A stretch of 47,524 nt of DNA from CBIHON01 sp966211965 (GCA_966211965.1 CBIHON010000040.1:1-47524); one strand, 5' to 3'. Positions 25,454 to 35,282 are shown, counted from the stretch's first letter. Notes: generated by a model from the letters alone, not told the origin. Numbers and translations are program-made.

Positions 25454-26206
25454 TCAATGCCCTCCCGCACTGGTTGTACCGGACGTGATAAAGCCGGGAA
25501 TCGCGAGCCGTCTCTCGATATAACGCATCAGGTTGACAACAAAGAAATTAACGATGACATAAATAAGGGTGGCGGCAGTAAAAGCCTCAAACACCTGGAA
25601 CGAAAATTCCTGCATGGAGCGGGCACGCGCAGTCAATTCCATCAAGCCGATGGTCAAAGCCACCGAGCTGTTCTTGATGATGTTCAGAAATTCGCTGGTA
25701 AGCGGCGGGATCACAAGACGAAACGCCATCGGCAGCAAGACGTAACGGTACGTCTGCGGCAAGGTAAGTCCAAGCGCGGTGCCTGCCATTTTCTGGCCGC
25801 GCGGCAACGCATTGATACCGGCCGAAACCTGCACCGCTACCCGCGAGGAAGTAAAAAATCCAAGGCAGATGACGGCCGTGATGAACGATGCATTCGGCAA
25901 GGATTTCAGCCAATCGCCGACGCTTGCGGGCATTAGTTCCGGCATCACGAAATACCATAGGAACATCTGCACCAGCAAGGGAATATTGCGGAACAATTCG
26001 ACATAGCCGTTCGCAAGGCGTGCGGCCCATTTATTCGGCGTGGTGCGTATCGTACCGATCACCGCACCAAGAATGAGCGCCATTACCCACGCAGATAGCG
26101 CGGTCGCCAACGTCCATGCCAGGCCGGACAGCAAGGTATCCATATACGTGCCCATTCCATCTGGAGACCCCTCCCAGAAAATGCGCCAGTTCCAGTTGTA
26201 ATTCAT
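25454..26206 (-). CDS. gltJ: Amino-acid ABC transporter permease GltJ-like
   Basis: This is a 250-residue HisMQ-family permease starting MNYNWNWRIFWEGSPDG, as in other GltJ proteins. The EAA-type loop is near SAGINALPRGQKMAGTALGL. Helices are predicted at about 30-55, 70-95, 105-125, 190-210 and 215-240. Its upstream neighbour is the binding-protein gene gltI, separated by a hairpin that may act as an attenuator. It pairs with GltK to form the membrane channel. Confidence 0.92.
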   Translation of the reverse strand: MNYNWNWRIFWEGSPDGMGTYMDTLLSGLAWTLATALSAWVMALILGAVIGTIRTTPNKWAARLANGYVELFRNIPLLVQMFLWYFVMPELMPASVGDWLKSLPNASFITAVICLGFFTSSRVAVQVSAGINALPRGQKMAGTALGLTLPQTYRYVLLPMAFRLVIPPLTSEFLNIIKNSSVALTIGLMELTARARSMQEFSFQVFEAFTAATLIYVIVNFFVVNLMRYIERRLAIPGFITSGTTSAGGH

Positions 26207-26337
26207 ATTGCCCTCGTCTCTTAAAATAGAGTCGTTTTGATTTGAGTCGCCTTTCAATCCCTGCTGCGCTGAAAGGAATTTGTACTACTACTTTTCTTGT
26301 TTTAATTTTTTGTGCGATACAGCATTTTTTTGCCGAA

Positions 26338-26371
26338 AAAACAAAACGGGAGGCTTACACCCCCCGTTTTA
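26338..26371 (-). terminator. Attenuator-like hairpin between gltI and gltJ
   Basis: On the minus strand AAAACGGGGGG pairs with CCUCCCGUUUU (plus-strand 26343-26370), followed by a T-rich stretch of six T residues. It lies 17 nt after gltI and 132 nt before gltJ. Partial termination here would give more binding protein than permease, a common pattern in ABC uptake operons. Confidence 0.75.
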
Positions 26372-26387
26372 ATCTTGCCGGGTAAAT

Positions 26388-27308
26388 TTACTTGCTGCCG
26401 TAAGCCGCCGGGTCTCCAGAGTCGGTCGGCTTGGCGATGGCCGCCTTCAACTGGTCGGTCAGCGGCCAATTCAAGCTGATGCCCTTCGGAGGAATCGGCG
26501 ACTGGAACCATTTGGCATAGATGCGGTTGATTTCACCGGACTTGAACACACCTTCAATCGCACCATCGACAGCTTTCTTGAAGGCGGGGTCGTCGCGGCG
26601 CATCATGATGCCGTACGGCTCAACGGACAGTGCCTCCTTGGTGATCGCATAGTCGCTTGGCGACTTCGAACTGGCGGCCAGCGATGCCAGCAAAATATCG
26701 TCCATCGCAAACGCGACCGCACGGCCGGTTTCCACCATCAGGAAGGCTTCAGCGTGATCCTTGGCAGTCATGATATTCATACCGAGATTCTTTTCGCTGT
26801 TCAGTGCCGTGACCTGTTTCAGGTTGGAGGTGCCGGACGTCGATACCAGTGTCTTGCCTTTCATGTCAGCCAGCGAATTGATATTTGAAGATTTCTTCGC
26901 GAGCAGGCGGTTCGCGGTGACGAAGGTGGTTGGCGCAAATGCGACTTGCTTTTGACGCTCCATGTTATTGGTGGTGGAGCCGCACTCGAGATCGATCGTG
27001 CCGTTGGCCATCAGCGGAATACGGGTCGCCGAGGTGACCGGATTCATCTTGACGTTCAACTCTTTCAGGCCAAGCTGCTTCTGGATGGCGCTGACGACTT
27101 TCATGCACAGATCGATCGAATAGCCTTGATAGGACTGCTTGTCGTCCAGGTAGGAAAATGGAATGGAAGAATCGCGCACACCCAGCGTGATGCTGCCCGT
27201 GTCCTTGATTTTCTTGAGCGTGCCGGTTTCTTGCGCCTGTGCCGCACTTGCAATCACACCTGCACCGATCAGAACAGCGATTGCCGTTGTCAACTTCGAT
27301 AATTTCAT
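26388..27308 (-). CDS. gltI: Periplasmic glutamate/aspartate-binding protein
   Basis: The 306-residue protein starts with a signal peptide (MKLSKLTTAIAVLIGAGVIA...AQA, about 25 residues). It then shows the family-3 solute-binding fold: TLKKIKDTGSITLGVRDSSIPFSYLD, GYSIDLCMKVV, IDLECGSTTNNMERQKQVAF and KGKTLVSTSGTSNLKQV. The ECGSTTNN block is typical of GltI/DEBP binding proteins for glutamate and aspartate. It is the first gene of the gltIJKL transporter. Confidence 0.93.
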   Translation of the reverse strand: MKLSKLTTAIAVLIGAGVIASAAQAQETGTLKKIKDTGSITLGVRDSSIPFSYLDDKQSYQGYSIDLCMKVVSAIQKQLGLKELNVKMNPVTSATRIPLMANGTIDLECGSTTNNMERQKQVAFAPTTFVTANRLLAKKSSNINSLADMKGKTLVSTSGTSNLKQVTALNSEKNLGMNIMTAKDHAEAFLMVETGRAVAFAMDDILLASLAASSKSPSDYAITKEALSVEPYGIMMRRDDPAFKKAVDGAIEGVFKSGEINRIYAKWFQSPIPPKGISLNWPLTDQLKAAIAKPTDSGDPAAYGSK

Positions 27309-27504
27309 AACATCTCCAGAAAATTTTGTCTAGGTTAGTGTATCAAAACCCTTGCTCAACAGCGGTTTCTCTCTTTATATCTAATGTATTGCCAACCACA
27401 GCATTACATTGCCATCCCACAGTAAGTGTCAATACCAATACTTATTGCGTCCGGTTCTACTGCCATCATTCCACCGCATTCAAAAAACATGCGGCATAGT
27501 TTTT

Positions 27505-28407
27505 TCAATCAGCCACCTTGTCCGTCGGGAAGCGCAAAGCATCCCGCAATAGATAACTCATCGGCATATTCATGTTCAAGCCCCTCGGCGGAATCGGGCT
27601 CTTGAACCACTTGTCGTACAGCTTCGCCAACTCGCCGTCATTGATAATCCTGCCCATCTCACGATCCACCAGCGCTTTGAAAGGCGCATCGTCCTTGCGC
27701 AGCATGATGGCATAGGGTTCCGTCGAAAGCAGGTCGCCCACGATCGCAAAGCTGTTCGGGTCCTTCGCGCTCGCGCGCAAGCCGTACAACAACACGTCAT
27801 CCATCGGAAAAGCCTGGGCCTCGCCTTTTTCAACCATGCCGAAGGACTCGGCGTGATCCTTGGCCTCGACCAGTTTCAAGCCTAGCGAACGCACCTTGTC
27901 GCGATCGTTGAGCAGCTTGACAGTGGTCGTGCCCTTGGTCGTGACCACGCGCTTGTCGCGCAAATCAGCCCAATTCTTGATGCCGGAATCGGTTCGCACC
28001 ACCATCCGCGACGCGGCGACAAAATGGGGAATCGTGAAAGCGACTTGCTTTCGGCGTTCGGAGTTATTCGTGGTAGAACCGCATTCCAGATCAGCTTTGC
28101 CTTCCACGATGGATGAAATGCGTGTCGACGGGGTCACCAGCAGATACGCGACGTTTAGTTGAGGCAGCTTCAGTTCGCGCTTGAGGGCGTCTGCAATTTT
28201 CAGGCACAAATCGACTGCATAGCCGATTGGCTTCTTGTTGTCGTCGAGGTAGGAGAATGGGAGCGAGGCTTCGCGATGCGCAATAGTGATGGTTTGCGTC
28301 TCGCGAATTTTCGTCAGCGTGTCTGCGGCGTGGGATAAGGTCGATGCGGCAGCCAACAGCAGAACAAGTCCTGCCGCACGCGCGGATGCGATGTCAAGCA
28401 TGGGCAT
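27505..28407 (-). CDS. Orphan GltI-like substrate-binding protein
   Basis: This 300-residue paralogue of GltI has a signal peptide (residues 1-27, ending LSHA), then TLTKIRETQTITIAHREASLPFSYLD, GYAVDLCLKIADAL, ADLECGSTTNNSERRKQVAF and KGTTTVKLLNDRDKV. The ECGSTTNN ligand block is retained, so a dicarboxylic amino-acid ligand is likely. It has no permease or ATPase genes of its own and lies next to gltIJKL on the same strand, so it may feed the same permeases or act in a different context. Codon use looks like that of its neighbours. Confidence 0.88.
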   Translation of the reverse strand: MPMLDIASARAAGLVLLLAAASTLSHAADTLTKIRETQTITIAHREASLPFSYLDDNKKPIGYAVDLCLKIADALKRELKLPQLNVAYLLVTPSTRISSIVEGKADLECGSTTNNSERRKQVAFTIPHFVAASRMVVRTDSGIKNWADLRDKRVVTTKGTTTVKLLNDRDKVRSLGLKLVEAKDHAESFGMVEKGEAQAFPMDDVLLYGLRASAKDPNSFAIVGDLLSTEPYAIMLRKDDAPFKALVDREMGRIINDGELAKLYDKWFKSPIPPRGLNMNMPMSYLLRDALRFPTDKVAD

Positions 28408-28599
28408 AAGGTCTCCATCTCATGCGTGTTAATCCAGAAGGATCGGTTTGTATGGCCCGCCTGACGCTCTGTCAGGCAATCGTTTTTATTACAGCAAGAT
28501 TTAAGCCATACCAAGCAATGCATATCGCCATCCGCTTACCGCACGCGGACAGAGCGAGGTATCCACTCTACCTCTCAATTGACATACAGCACAAGAATA

Positions 28600-29886
28600 T
28601 CAGGGATACAACCCCCGCATCTCGCGTGCTTGCAACACCCGCGTGCAAGCGACGATAAACGCCGCCGTACGCAACGACACCTTTTTTTCTTCCGCCAGTT
28701 GCGACACGGCAGCAAACGCTTCCCGCATGATACGGGTAAGGCGCGAATTAATTTCATCTTCGGTCCAGAAGAAACTCGAAAAATCCTGGACCCATTCGAA
28801 GTAGCTGACCGTCACACCGCCTGCATTGGCAATCACGTCCGGCACCACCAGCACGCCGCGTTCACGCAGAATATCGTCTGCGGCCGGCGTGGTCGGACCG
28901 TTCGCACCTTCCAGAATCAGCTTGGCGCGGATCTTGTGCGCATTCATTTCGGTGATCTGCTGTTCCAGTGCAGCCGGCACCAAAATATCGCAGTCGACTT
29001 CCCAAAATTGGGCGCGATCCTTGAGCTGCTCGCCGCCGGAGAAACCTGCGACGCTGCCGTTTGCCGCCACGTGCGCCTGCAGCGTCGCAATATCGAGCCC
29101 TCCCTCGCGCACCACGGTGCCGACGTGATCCTGCACCGCGACCACTTTGGCGCCGGCTTCAGCAAACAGGCGTGCCGCCACGCTTCCCACGTTACCGAAG
29201 CCCTGCACCGCAATGCGCGCGCCCTTAAGATCCATGCCAAGCTTGACCGCAGCTTCACAACCGACCACGAACACACCACGCCCGGTGGCTTCTTGACGTC
29301 CCAGGCTGCCGCCCAGCGAAATCGGCTTGCCGGTCACGACGCCGGATGCGGTGCTGCCCTGATTCATGGAATAGGTATCCATCATCCAGGCCATGATCTG
29401 TTCATTGGTATTGACGTCCGGGGCAGGAATGTCCTTGTTCGGCCCGATGATGATATTGATTTCGCTGGTATAGCGGCGCGTCATGCGCTGCAGCTCCCCC
29501 TTCGACAACGTCTTCGGATCGACCCGGATACCGCCCTTGGCGCCGCCATAAGGCACGTTGACCGCCGCATTCTTGACCGTCATCCAGGCCGACAATGCCA
29601 TCACTTCCGACAACGTCACATCCTGGTGAAAGCGAACACCGCCCTTGCCGGGTCCGCGTGAGGTATTGTGCTGCACACGGTAGCCTTCGAAATGCGCAAT
29701 CGTGCCGTCATCGCGTTCGATGGGCACATCGACCACCAGAATACGCTTTGGACGCTTGAGCGTTTCGACCCAACGCGCCAGCGAGCCCAGATGCGGCGTG
29801 ACACGATCGATTTGTTCAAGATAGACGCCCCACGGGCCGATTTCGTGCTGCGTTAAATAAGAGGGAATTTGATGCGAGTTGGACAT
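28600..29886 (-). CDS. Glu/Leu/Phe/Val dehydrogenase family protein (glutamate dehydrogenase)
   Basis: I start this gene at MSNSHQIPSYLTQHEIGPWG (29886), with AGGAG upstream, giving 428 residues. The catalytic region GPGKGGVRFHQDVTLSEV and the lysine in NVPYGGAKGGIRVDP (near residue 117) are present, along with the GFGNVGSVAARLF Rossmann loop near 218. It interconverts glutamate and 2-oxoglutarate, probably with NAD and probably in the catabolic direction given the neighbouring glutamate uptake genes. The HypT-like regulator gene lies upstream on the same strand. Confidence 0.93.
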   Translation of the reverse strand: MSNSHQIPSYLTQHEIGPWGVYLEQIDRVTPHLGSLARWVETLKRPKRILVVDVPIERDDGTIAHFEGYRVQHNTSRGPGKGGVRFHQDVTLSEVMALSAWMTVKNAAVNVPYGGAKGGIRVDPKTLSKGELQRMTRRYTSEINIIIGPNKDIPAPDVNTNEQIMAWMMDTYSMNQGSTASGVVTGKPISLGGSLGRQEATGRGVFVVGCEAAVKLGMDLKGARIAVQGFGNVGSVAARLFAEAGAKVVAVQDHVGTVVREGGLDIATLQAHVAANGSVAGFSGGEQLKDRAQFWEVDCDILVPAALEQQITEMNAHKIRAKLILEGANGPTTPAADDILRERGVLVVPDVIANAGGVTVSYFEWVQDFSSFFWTEDEINSRLTRIMREAFAAVSQLAEEKKVSLRTAAFIVACTRVLQAREMRGLYP

Positions 29887-30061
29887 GCGGGAACACTCCT
29901 GGAATTTGCGAATGCGCCGCCAATTTCCCTGCGGCACCGTAGGCATGAATCCTATGGGAATGCCTTAGGCCGATCCAATGCTTTGTGCGCATGCAATTAT
30001 GCAAAACCGGCATAATCAAACGACGGCTCTGCAGTTGCCTCGGGAGCGCCTGCCGTCAAGG

Positions 30062-31042
30062 CTACAGTGAGGTTTTTCTATTCGCGCTTTTACGCTTGCG
30101 GCCTTGCCCCCTGACAGCTGTGTCGGATTGCGCAGCTAAATAATTCCACAAACGTGCGACCAGCGGTTTTCCCGGCCGTTGGGTCGAGGGACGTTCGCGG
30201 TAAAGCCGAATTTCCATGTTGACTTCCCAATCCATCAGGCCGCCGTCAGCACGCGCCAGCAGTTTCTGTTTGACTTCTCGCGTTGCTGCCGATTCCGGAA
30301 GAAAGACGATGCCGTGCCCTTCCAGTGCCATCATCTTCAAACCCTCGGCCATATCGGTCTCATACCGCTTTTCGAGATGCAAGGGCTTCTTGGCATCGGA
30401 CAGGATCAGTTCCACCATGCGGCCGAGATAGGCATTGCTGGTATAGGACAAGAACGGCAAGGGATCATTGGCTGTGCCTGGCAACAAAAAATCCGGTGTG
30501 CCGCTCTTGTCGCAACGGGCATAGGGGCGCAACGCTTCGTTGCCCAGCACGATCATGTCGTAGCGGCCGGAGTCGAGCTGCACCGGCTGGCGCGGATGGT
30601 GATAGCACAACAATAAATCGCAGCCGCCCTCGACGATGGTCATCACCGCATCGTGCACGTTAAGGGCGATCAAACGCGTATTGATGGGACCGAAACCGGC
30701 TTCCAGCTCCGTTGTCCACTTCGGCATATAAGTCAACGACAGCGTATGGGGCATGGCAAAATCGACCGTGGTCTGGGCCGTCGGCCGCTTGCCCCGCATC
30801 AGTGCCCGAGCGTTATTGATCTGGCCGAGCATTTCCATCGCCTGTTCATAAAACACTTCGCCGGCGGCGGTCAGGCGCGTCGGATAGGAAGTGCGGTCGA
30901 TCAAATCAGCCCCAAGCCACGCCTCCAGCGACTGGATCCGGCGCGAAAAGGCCGGTTGCGTGACGTGGCGCAGCTCAGCCGAACGGCTGAAGCTGTGTGT
31001 CTCGGCCAGCGAAATAAAATCTTCCAACCATTTGGTTTCCAT
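30062..31042 (-). CDS. LysR-family regulator resembling HypT
   Basis: The 326-residue protein has an N-terminal winged HTH (METKWLEDFISLAETHSFSR, then QPAFSRRIQSLEAWLG) and a C-terminal effector domain. The METKWL start and QPAFSRRI recognition helix resemble the hypochlorite sensor HypT (YjiE) of enterobacteria. It lies 175 bp upstream of the dehydrogenase gene on the same strand rather than divergent, so readthrough is possible. Control of the glutamate dehydrogenase is an inference from position only. The C-terminus is basic. Confidence 0.85.
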   Translation of the reverse strand: METKWLEDFISLAETHSFSRSAELRHVTQPAFSRRIQSLEAWLGADLIDRTSYPTRLTAAGEVFYEQAMEMLGQINNARALMRGKRPTAQTTVDFAMPHTLSLTYMPKWTTELEAGFGPINTRLIALNVHDAVMTIVEGGCDLLLCYHHPRQPVQLDSGRYDMIVLGNEALRPYARCDKSGTPDFLLPGTANDPLPFLSYTSNAYLGRMVELILSDAKKPLHLEKRYETDMAEGLKMMALEGHGIVFLPESAATREVKQKLLARADGGLMDWEVNMEIRLYRERPSTQRPGKPLVARLWNYLAAQSDTAVRGQGRKRKSANRKTSL

Positions 31043-31185
31043 CTGGCTATGGTAGTGCGATTTCGCTGCCGAAGCAAAAAATCGCGATGCGGTTCAAGAA
31101 GGATCATGCGACGGGCAAGGAAAAGTCTTGCTTTGCGCCGTGCACGCCGCATGTCCCCAAGTAGAACCAAGTAGAAATCACCGCG

Positions 31186-33039
31186 TCAAGCAGCCTCGCT
31201 TTCAAGACCATCCGCCGCAGGCGATACCGGAGCCTCCTCCTGCCGCGCCTGCTGGCGAGCCCACATCTGAGCGTAAGCGCCGTCCGCAGCCAGCAATTGC
31301 TGATGCGTGCCGCGCTCGACGATACGGCCGTGATCCAGCACCAGAATCTGCGCCGCATCGGCAATGGTCGACAGGCGATGCGCGATGATCAACGTGGTGC
31401 GGTCTCGGGCAATTTCCTTCAGTTGCGCCTGGATCGCTTGCTCGGATTTGGAATCGAGTGCCGAAGTCGCCTCATCAAAAATCAGGATGGCCGGATTTTT
31501 CAATACCGTCCGGGCTATCGCGACACGCTGCTTTTCTCCGCCCGACAATTTCAGGCCGCGCTCACCGACCATGGTCGCGTACCCCTCCGGCAAGCTTTCG
31601 ATGAAATCGTGAATGTAGGCCGCGCGTGCCGCCGCGATGATATCGTCCTTGCTCGCGCCCGGCCTGCCATAGGCAATGTTGTATTCGATCGTGTCGTTGA
31701 ACAAGACCGTATCCTGCGGCACGATGCCGATCGCCTGGCGCAGAGAGGTTTGCGTAACGTCGCGCAAATCCTGGCCGTCGATCATGATGGCGCCGGCATT
31801 GATGTCATAGAAGCGAAACAGCAAGCGTGACAGGGTCGATTTGCCCGATCCGCTGTGTCCGACCACGGCAGTGGTACTGCCGGCAGGAATGGTGAAATCG
31901 ACATCGAACAGGATTTGCCGCTTGCTCTCGTAACTGAAATCGACGTGCGAAAATTTCACCTCGGCGCCGTTGACCGCCAGCGCTTTGGCATGCGGCGCGT
32001 CGGCGATTTCACGATGCTGGTCGAGCAAGGCAAACAAACGCTCCATGTCCGCCAGGCTCTGCTTGATCTCGCGGTAAATCACGCCCAGAAAATTCAGCGG
32101 AATATACAGCTGGATCATGAAAGCATTGACCAGTACCAAATCGCCCAAGCTCATCCGTTCCGCAATCACGCCAAGGGTGGCTCGCCATAAAATCAAGGTC
32201 ACCGCAAGCGCGATGATCGTCGACTGCCCGGTATTGAGCAGCGACAGCGAGGTCTGCGACTTGACTGCCGCCCGTTCGAAACGCTGCAAGCCCTCGTCGT
32301 AGCGCTGCGCTTCATAATCTTCGTTGCCGAAGTATTTGACCGTCTCGTAATTGATCAACGAATCGATCGCCTTGGTGCTGGCCTTCGATTCCAGATCGTT
32401 CATGCTGCGGCGAAAATGCGTGCGCCACTCGGTGACCAGAACGGTAAACGCGATATAGCTCACCAAGGCCACGAAAGTGATGACCGAAAACCAGATATCG
32501 TAATGCAGCACCAGATAGGCGATCACCAGCACGATCTCGATCAGGGTCGGCAAGATGCTGAACAAGGTGTATTGCACCAGCGATGCAATGCCGCGGGTGC
32601 CGCGTTCGATATCGCGCGTCATGCCGCCGGTCTGGCGATTCAAATGAAAACGCAAGGACAAGGCATGCAGATGACGAAATACTTTCAGCGCAATCGTACG
32701 AACCGCGCGCTGCGTCACCTTGGCGAACACGAATTCGCGCAGTTCGGTAAAGACCGTGGTGCACAAACGCAGCACGCCGTACGCAATCAATATCCCGAAT
32801 GGCAGCACCAGCAATGCCTGAGGGTGTGTCGGGCTGACCGTCATATGATCGATCAACTCCTTGAGCACCAGCGGCACGCCGACGTTGGCAAGCTTGGCAC
32901 CGATCAAGCAAGCGAGCGCCAGCACTACGCGCCATTTGTAAGCCCACAAATACGGGACCAGCGTTTTGAGCGTCGCCCAATCGTTACGGGTGCCCTGATT
33001 GGCTGCTGGCTCGGGAAGGGATACGGAATTACGACGCAT
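31186..33039 (-). CDS. ABC exporter of the Atm1/heavy-metal-tolerance type
   Basis: I start it at MRRNSVSLPEPAANQG (33039); the longer frame upstream is not conserved-looking. The 617-residue half-transporter has six transmembrane helices (about residues 30-320) and an ATPase with Walker A GHSGSGKST, signature LSGGEKQRVAIART and Walker B ILIFDEATSALDS. The order and the sequence NRQTGGMTRDIERGTRGI in the intracellular loop match the Atm1/HMT1 group, which exports glutathione-linked compounds and protects against heavy metals. The substrate is not certain. It is divergent from the thioesterase gene. Confidence 0.9.
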   Translation of the reverse strand: MRRNSVSLPEPAANQGTRNDWATLKTLVPYLWAYKWRVVLALACLIGAKLANVGVPLVLKELIDHMTVSPTHPQALLVLPFGILIAYGVLRLCTTVFTELREFVFAKVTQRAVRTIALKVFRHLHALSLRFHLNRQTGGMTRDIERGTRGIASLVQYTLFSILPTLIEIVLVIAYLVLHYDIWFSVITFVALVSYIAFTVLVTEWRTHFRRSMNDLESKASTKAIDSLINYETVKYFGNEDYEAQRYDEGLQRFERAAVKSQTSLSLLNTGQSTIIALAVTLILWRATLGVIAERMSLGDLVLVNAFMIQLYIPLNFLGVIYREIKQSLADMERLFALLDQHREIADAPHAKALAVNGAEVKFSHVDFSYESKRQILFDVDFTIPAGSTTAVVGHSGSGKSTLSRLLFRFYDINAGAIMIDGQDLRDVTQTSLRQAIGIVPQDTVLFNDTIEYNIAYGRPGASKDDIIAAARAAYIHDFIESLPEGYATMVGERGLKLSGGEKQRVAIARTVLKNPAILIFDEATSALDSKSEQAIQAQLKEIARDRTTLIIAHRLSTIADAAQILVLDHGRIVERGTHQQLLAADGAYAQMWARQQARQEEAPVSPAADGLESEAA

Positions 33040-33183
33040 GAGAAATGAATTCTGGTAAGAATAGTTTATGCTTCGAATCTGATCGAAGCTCGCATGCATT
33101 CCCGCGAGGCTCCGTTCGCCTGGAAAGCAACGAAAGAAAGATTGATTGTAGCGGTTTAACGAAATCCAGATAGGAAGATGAAA

Positions 33184-33606
33184 ATGGCCACATCGCACCA
33201 AACCACCCTACCCGAAGGAAAAATGCCGCAGCTGCGTGTAATGCCCATGCCGGCCGATGCCAATGTGCATGGCGACGTATTCGGCGGCTGGATCATGGCC
33301 CAGGTCGATATCGCAGGATCGTTGCCTGCAGTGCGCCGCGCCAACGGCCGGGTCGCCACCATCGCGGTGAATTCCTTCCTGTTCAAGCAACCGGTCTTCG
33401 TCGGCGACCTGTTGTCCTTTTATGCAGACATCGTCAAGGTTGGGAACACCTCGATTACGGTCAATGTCGAAGTGTACGCCGAACGCAATCGCCTGCAGGC
33501 GGAGACCGTCAAGGTTACCGAAGCAACGCTGACCTACGTCGCAACCGGGGCCGATCGCAAGCCACGTGTGTTGCCTCCTCTGGATGCTGCACCCAAGCTG
33601 TTTTAA
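33184..33606 (+). CDS. Acyl-CoA thioesterase (YciA-like hotdog fold)
   Basis: The product is a single hotdog-fold domain. It has the family core MPMPADANVHGDVFGGWIMAQVDIA, with the catalytic Asp in DVFGGW, and TVNVEVYAERNRLQAETVKVTEATLTYVA. I prefer the ATG at 33184 because AGGAAG lies 6 nt before it; the ATG at 33178 is right against that site. YciA-type enzymes hydrolyse a broad range of acyl-CoAs in the cytoplasm. It ends before a PhoD-like phosphatase gene on the same strand (90 bp gap). Confidence 0.92.
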   Translation: MATSHQTTLPEGKMPQLRVMPMPADANVHGDVFGGWIMAQVDIAGSLPAVRRANGRVATIAVNSFLFKQPVFVGDLLSFYADIVKVGNTSITVNVEVYAERNRLQAETVKVTEATLTYVATGADRKPRVLPPLDAAPKLF

Positions 33607-33695
33607 GAAGGGGGCTCACCCCTCCCCCAGGAAAGACAAGGATAATGCAGACAAAAATTTAAGCAGTTCTCGCAGCAACCACCAAGAAAAACGAA

Positions 33696-35282
33696 ATGCC
33701 AATCGACCGCAGACATTTCCTCGCACAATCGGCACGACTGGCAGGCTTGGCGGCCCTTGCCGCCGCCTTTCCCTCTGCCGCCCTCGGACGCGCAGCTGGG
33801 TATCCATTCCGTCTGGGCGTTGCCTCCGGTTCGCCGCGCTCAACCAGCATCGTCTTGTGGACACGTATTATTTCCGAGCCGCTCAATGCGCAAGCCTTGG
33901 CGGCGCTGCCTTTGGCGGTTCGCTGGGAAATTGCCGAAGACGATGGATTCAAGCGTATCGTCGGGCAAGGCAACACCACGGCCCTGCCCGAACTGGCGCA
34001 CAGCGTTCATGTCGATGTAAGCGGCCTGCAACCCGATCGCTGGTATTGGTATCGCTTCATGCATGGCGACGCCGTCAGTCCGGTCGGACGAACCCGCACC
34101 GCTCCGGCGCCGGATGCATTGCCTGCAGTCTTACGCTTTGCATTTGCTTCCTGCCAGCACTGGGAGTTCGGCGAGTATGGAGCGCATCGCCATATCGCTG
34201 CCGCAGCGCCCGATCTGGTCGCCTTCCTCGGCGACTACATCTACGAATGGGGGCCGTACGATCTGGCGCATCCAGCCGCCGCGCGGCAGCGTAGCGATGA
34301 AAGCTTTACGCTGGCGGATTATCGGATGCGCTATGCGCAGTACAAGACCGATCCGCATCTGCAAGCCGCGCATCATGCGGCGCCATGGATCGTGACCTGG
34401 GACGATCACGAAGTCGCTAACGACTATGGCAACGACCGCGACGAAAGGCTCGATTCGAATTTTCTTGCGCGCCGGGCGGCTGCATATCAAGCCTTCTATG
34501 AGCATATGCCGGTACGCTTGCCGGCGCTGCCTGCCGGCCCCAACCGTTACGCATCCATGCGCGTGTACGAGCGTTACGACTGGGGGAGGCTGGCGCGCTT
34601 TCATGTGCTCGACGACCGGCAATACCGCTCCTATCACGCCTGCCCCAAGCCCGGGCAAGGCGGCTCGAATTCCATCACCACCGCGTGCGCCGAACGGCTG
34701 GCTCCGGCACGCACCATGCTCGGCCTTGAGCAGGAAGCATGGCTGGCCGAAGGCTTCGCAAGCTCGAGGGCGAAGTGGAACATCCTGGCGCAACAAACCT
34801 TGATGGCACAGGCAAGCCAGGTCCCCGTGGCGCATCGGAGTGACGGCCGGTTCTGGACCGATGGCTGGGACGGCTATCCTGCTGCACGCCGCCGCCTGCT
34901 TGACGATATCGTCAAACATCGTGTCGCCAATCCCCTGGTCATCTCGGGCGACGTGCACACTTTTTACGCAGCCGATTTGAAGCGCGATTTCGATCGCACC
35001 ATGGGCCCGGGCAACCCGGTGATCGCCACCGAATTCTGCGGCACATCCGTCACCTCCAGCTCGCGGCCGCAGGCGCGCACCGATCAGTATGTTGCACAGA
35101 ATCCGCATATCAAATACGGCCGAAGCGACCGGCGCGGCTTTGTGACGATGGAAGTCACGCCGGTCAAAACGATCAGCCGGTTTCAAGCCATGGATGACGT
35201 GCATCGCGCTGATTCCGGCCTGCGTACGCTGGCAGGTTTCGTCGTCGAAGATGGAAAGCCGGGCGTAGTGCGAACGGACTGA
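33696..35282 (+). CDS. phoD: Tat-exported PhoD-like alkaline phosphatase
   Basis: The 528-residue protein carries a twin-arginine signal (DRRHFLAQSARLAGLAALAA, about residues 4-23), so it is folded and cofactor-loaded before export. An N-terminal fibronectin-like domain (FRLGVASGSPRSTSIVLWTR) precedes the metallophosphatase domain, with FLGDYIYEWGPYD, TWDDHEVANDYGND and ISGDVHTFYAADL as metal ligands. PhoD enzymes hydrolyse phosphomono- and diesters with Fe and Ca. There is no visible PHO box immediately upstream. It could also be a phospholipase D-type enzyme of the same family. Confidence 0.9.
   Translation: MPIDRRHFLAQSARLAGLAALAAAFPSAALGRAAGYPFRLGVASGSPRSTSIVLWTRIISEPLNAQALAALPLAVRWEIAEDDGFKRIVGQGNTTALPELAHSVHVDVSGLQPDRWYWYRFMHGDAVSPVGRTRTAPAPDALPAVLRFAFASCQHWEFGEYGAHRHIAAAAPDLVAFLGDYIYEWGPYDLAHPAAARQRSDESFTLADYRMRYAQYKTDPHLQAAHHAAPWIVTWDDHEVANDYGNDRDERLDSNFLARRAAAYQAFYEHMPVRLPALPAGPNRYASMRVYERYDWGRLARFHVLDDRQYRSYHACPKPGQGGSNSITTACAERLAPARTMLGLEQEAWLAEGFASSRAKWNILAQQTLMAQASQVPVAHRSDGRFWTDGWDGYPAARRRLLDDIVKHRVANPLVISGDVHTFYAADLKRDFDRTMGPGNPVIATEFCGTSVTSSSRPQARTDQYVAQNPHIKYGRSDRRGFVTMEVTPVKTISRFQAMDDVHRADSGLRTLAGFVVEDGKPGVVRTD

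Noticed and set aside
28579..29661. A 360-codon plus-strand open frame across the glutamate dehydrogenase gene
   Set aside because: It is antisense to a clear gene, histidine- and arginine-rich and without family features.
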